In this document: positions 61,112 through 64,000 of the stretch, piece by piece
Numbering within the stretch: position 1 is the stretch's first letter
Layout of the letters: the number at the start of each line of letters is the position of its first letter
Origin: Mortierella alpina
Taxonomy: Eukaryota > Mortierellomycota > Mortierellomycetes > Mortierellales > Mortierellaceae
DNA length: 64,000 nucleotides
Direction: 5' to 3'
Assembly: GCA_029449245.1 (NCBI GenBank)
Contig: JANATF010000016.1
Span: 588,348-652,347 of the forward strand
Translations under genes and position numbers: made by a program
The notes under the pieces: generated by a model
What the model saw: the letters and a program-made list of their open reading frames with translations, nothing else
Told to the model about the DNA's origin: nothing
The model's database searches: none

Positions 61112-61385
61112 CCTTGCCTTCCATGTTTAGCCAGCGGGGAAGTGGACCCGCTGCCTTGCCCTCGATTTGGTATAGCGAGAGGGTGCCCGCTGTCTTGGTC
61201 GCCTTCCATGTTTAGCCAGCGGGGAAGCGGACCCGCTGCCTTGCCCTCGGTTTGGTATAGCGAGAGGGTGCCCGCTGCCTTGGTTGCCTTCCATGTTTAG
61301 CCAGCGGGGAAGCGGACCCGCTGCCTTGCCCTCGGTTTGTTATAGCGAGAGGTTGCCCGCTGCCTTGTCTTCCATTTTGCTAGCG
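61112..61385. repeat. 85-bp minisatellite with GC-rich hairpins
   Basis: Three full copies and one partial copy of an 85-bp unit start at 61117, 61202, 61287 and about 61371; copies differ at only a few positions. Each unit holds a perfect 6-bp inverted repeat AGCGGG/CCCGCT around an 8-nt loop, and a second imperfect one (AGCGAGAGGGTGCCCGCT). No meaningful open frame is conserved across units. Confidence 0.88.
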
Positions 61386-61542
61386 ACACTGAGGTAATGA
61401 GAAAAAGGCAAAAAAAAAAAAAAAGCTTGTCAATTGAGCTGGCCCATTCCTCGTTTCAAGAAAACAGAGTTTGTGGAACTGCAGTTGCATGACTTTTGAT
61501 GAAGGAGTGCTTGAGAAGGGTATCCAAAGATATGAAGCTTAC

Positions 61543-61790
61543 CTTGCGTGCTGCTGAAAAGAGGTGAACGAGTAGCGAAGAGAGTAGGAAAGAAAAGAAA
61601 AGCTTGTGCAGAGCAAAAAATCACTTTTCTCGAGCCACTCCGCCAAAGACGTTGCCTCGCGAAGTACAGACACGCCCGTGCATGCTGTCGCTACACATAA
61701 GAGCAGAAAAGCGTCATCGTGAGCAGAAGGAATGTCAATGCAGTTGGTGAATGAGTCAAGCTCATTCCAAATTTCATTCCTCAATCAGCG
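61543..61790 (-). pseudogene. Possible exon of a decayed minus-strand gene
   Basis: A minus-strand frame reads NEIWNELDSFTNCIDIPSAH, then DDAFLLLCVATACTGVSVLR, then EATSLAEWLEKSDFL, and ends at a gtaagc donor at 61542. Upstream codons (a LDEVKTRIAALIEE-like segment near 61790-61830) appear in another frame, suggesting a frameshift. The segment around its donor is related to 62245-62330, so this locus has been partly duplicated. Family unknown. Confidence 0.33.
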
Positions 61791-62470
61791 CTGCAATCCT
61801 GGTTTTTACCTCGTCCAGTGCTTGCTACGAATTTGCAAGCGCGCAAGCAACGCTACTGCCATGCCATCTTCCTGCTCCATGCTGCTGGTAAGACTAGGGA
61901 AGCACGCGACACGAGTCAAAAGAAAATCTCTGTCAACTCTGCTGGTCCACTGCAAAATACACCGACTCCAGGAAAACAAACACTGTGATATTCTCTAGGG
62001 GTAAACTTACAATACTAACTGGGGAACTGAAGTCAACGAGAACAAGAGAGGGTTTTATTGTGGACAGGGATCTGGAGGACTTATATAGCTCCTCCAGACA
62101 CCGGTCACGGGAACTCTTAATAATCGTAGAAGTAAAAAGGGAGATGCGACTCAGGTACATACGTGCCTGAGCCCCACACCAGCATAAAACACCACAAACA
62201 CCTCCCAGATCCTCTACTGCAAGCGGTGCTACCTTCTTGTGGGGGGGACCATGAAGCTTACCTTGGCTGTATCAAAGACGAGTAAGGGCGGGTGGCAGGA
62301 AAGGAGCATGAAGGACGAAAGACAAAGAGCATAAAGTAAGGAAAGGCTAAAATGCAGAGCATATGCGACCTTGGATTACGGGGTTTATTACGGCCTGCAT
62401 TCTGAGACATACATCATTTCTCCCTCTTTCTCCCTTTACTTTTCCTCTTCCCACCTTTCACCTTCACGTT

Positions 62471-62695
62471 CTAACCTTCAACGTCCTCACCATTTACATC
62501 ACTAGCTTTCCTCTCCACAGCTTTCCTCTCTCCTGCATGTCCCCCTGTAAGGTATGTCTCGTCTGCGACAGCTCCTCGGTGAAAGTCCTCCGACAACTTA
62601 TACTTTGCACTGTCCAGCAGGTCGTCCACTTTCATGCACTTGTTTACTCTTCGCACTCTTCTAAAACGATTGTAAGCTTCCCGCAGCATTTTCAA
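62471..62695 (-). other. Short coding-like frame, unknown
   Basis: The minus strand encodes MKMLREAYNRFRRVRRVNKC followed by MKVDDLLDSAKYKLSEDFHR and a short tail, 74 residues in all. Composition is more protein-like than its surroundings, but there are no splice partners or family matches that I can see. It may be a further relic of the decayed gene to its left. Confidence 0.25.
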
Positions 62696-62825
62696 TCTAT
62701 ATTGGCTTAACCAGGTGTACTACATATACTTCCTCCACAAAAAAAACCATCCTCTTAAGCGAGCCAAACAGTTCTTGGACAGAAGAAGCAACCTCAACGA
62801 GCTGACAGCACTTTTTCTCAACCTC

Positions 62826-62905
62826 TCTGTAAGTGCAAGGTCCCTCTCTAAGTGCAAGGCCACTCCCTAAGTGCAAGCTCTCTCTAAGTGCAAGACCTCT
62901 CTAAA
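62826..62905. repeat. Short tandem repeat of a CTCTAAGTGCAAG unit
   Basis: Four copies of TAAGTGCAAG with CT-rich spacers occur at about 62830, 62849, 62868 and 62885 (17-19 bp spacing). Related CTGTAATTGAA-like phrases continue to about 63010. Confidence 0.7.
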
Positions 62906-63194
62906 ATGAAATCTTCTTTGTTTCGAATACCCCTGTAATTCGAAAACTTCTTTATTGGATTCCCTCTCTAATATCCAACCCTTAGTAATTGAACGCCCTC
63001 TGTAATTGACAACTTTCTGCAAAATGAACGCAAGATTAAGGTAATCATCCACACGGTAAGCGTACTCCAATAGTCCTTCTCCAATCTTTCTCCCAAGCCG
63101 TCAGGAACACTATATAAGTATTCTCATATATTTGAGCAATTGAAGTAATCCAATTACTTGACCCAGTAGTGGTAACTCTGAATCTTACTTGTCT

Positions 63195-63560
63195 TTAGAA
63201 ATTCACACCTCATTCAAATTTCACACTTCCTCGATTTCATCTTTGAGAGCAATTGAAGGTGTGCAACAGTACCCCAACACCCCTCGAAGCCCTAAATATT
63301 CGGCTGCTGAGATTTTCACACTTATCAAAAATTCCACACTTCGAGATTTCATATTTGGGAGCAATTGAAGGTGCGCGACAGTTTCCTAACACCATCGAGA
63401 CTCAAAATTCACAATTGCTATGATTTTCACACTTCTAAAACTCTCACACTTTCTCGATTTCATATTTGAAAGCAATTGAAGTTGTGCAACAGTACCCCAA
63501 CACCCCTCGAAGCTCAAAATGCTCGGTTCCTAAGATTTTCACACTTCCGCACTTTCGCAA
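63195..63560. repeat. ~112-bp telomere-adjacent tandem repeat
   Basis: Three diverged copies of a ~112-bp AT-rich unit, marked by GCAATTGAAGG-like anchors at 63249, 63361 and 63472 and by ATTTTCACACTT at 63312, 63423 and 63535. Each copy includes CAACAGTACCCCAACACC- and CGATTTCATATTTG-like phrases. The array ends about 200 bp before the first telomere repeat. Confidence 0.85.
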
Positions 63561-63757
63561 TTATTGTAAGAATTGCTTCAGACTTATTAAATTTGTTATG
63601 TGAATTGTCAAATTCATATCAATCGAATAAACAACTCTAATTTTATGTTGAAATGTCAATTGATCGCACAATTTCATTTGACGATCATCCTTCAATCGAG
63701 AGTCTCATTTCAAATGACCTGAACTTGTGAATTGAGAGCCCATTTTAAGGTTTATTC

Positions 63758-64000
63758 TAGGGTTTTTTTAGGGTTTTTAGGGTTTTTTAGGGTTTTTTTA
63801 GGGTTTTTTAGGGTTTTTTAGGGTTTTTTTAGGGTTTTTTAGGGTTTTTTTAGGGTTTTTTAGGGTTTTTTAGGGTTTTTTAGGGTTTTTTAGGGTTTTT
63901 TAGGGTTTTTTTAGGGTTTTTTTTAGGGTTTTTTTAGGGTTTTTTAGGGTTTTTTAGGGTTTTTTAGGGTTTTTTAGGGTTTTTTTAGGGTTTTTTAGGT
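63758..64000. repeat. Telomere, (TTTTTTAGGG)n
   Basis: About 24 consecutive units of T(n)AGGG run to the last base of the window, with the G-rich strand reading toward the right end as expected for a chromosome terminus. Most units have six T; five, seven and eight T also occur. Repeats begin abruptly after unique AT-rich sequence. Confidence 0.93.

Noticed and set aside
63195-63560. CRISPR-like array
   Set aside because: The units are diverged and long without spacer structure, and the organism is eukaryotic.

Overview
The window is the right end of a chromosome from an early-diverging fungus. It holds 17 well-supported protein-coding genes, followed by about 10 kb of subtelomere and a telomere on the right edge. 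The gene set suggests Mucoromycota, most likely Mortierella-like. Reasons: many short spliceosomal introns with gtaag-type donors, glutamine-rich regulators, a PRL-type phosphatase and a parvulin-14 (both usually missing from ascomycete yeasts), fungal Pmt and Sfp1 families, and roughly balanced GC. The lineage is an inference from gene content; no rRNA or tRNA gene was recognised to anchor it. Exon boundaries were placed by hand, and reading phase was checked across every junction except one in the Pumilio gene.

Layout, 0-24 kb: 3' part of a fungal-specific transcription factor (+); UMP/CMP kinase with a mitochondrial-type N-terminus (-); VPS9/CUE Rab5-type exchange factor (+); PRL-like phosphatase (+); OPT oligopeptide transporter (+); ER glucosidase I of family GH63 (-); a 3.2-kb gene-free region; Crz1-like C2H2 factor (+); unknown type-II membrane protein (-).

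Layout, 25-54 kb: CCCH-Pumilio RNA-binding protein (-); parvulin-14 (-); phosphatidylserine decarboxylase (+); dual-PH-domain protein (+); serine-rich unknown (-); Sfp1-like factor (-); a 3.2-kb divergent intergenic region; Scd6/Lsm14 (+); PMT2-type O-mannosyltransferase (+); Golgi-type glycosyltransferase-like protein (+).

The genes do not form an operon-like pathway. Two themes recur: secretory glycosylation (GH63, PMT2, glycosyltransferase-like, unknown type-II membrane protein) and post-transcriptional or growth control (Pumilio, Scd6, Sfp1, parvulin-14).

From about 53.5 kb to the end, conserved genes stop. This part has a tandem pair of small secreted cysteine-rich GPI-type proteins, a CT-rich block with degenerate repeats, a possible decayed multi-exon gene, an 85-bp minisatellite with GC hairpins, a ~112-bp tandem repeat, and about 24 copies of a telomere repeat dominated by TTTTTTAGGG. 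That unit is longer than the usual TTAGGG and is the most unusual feature of the window.
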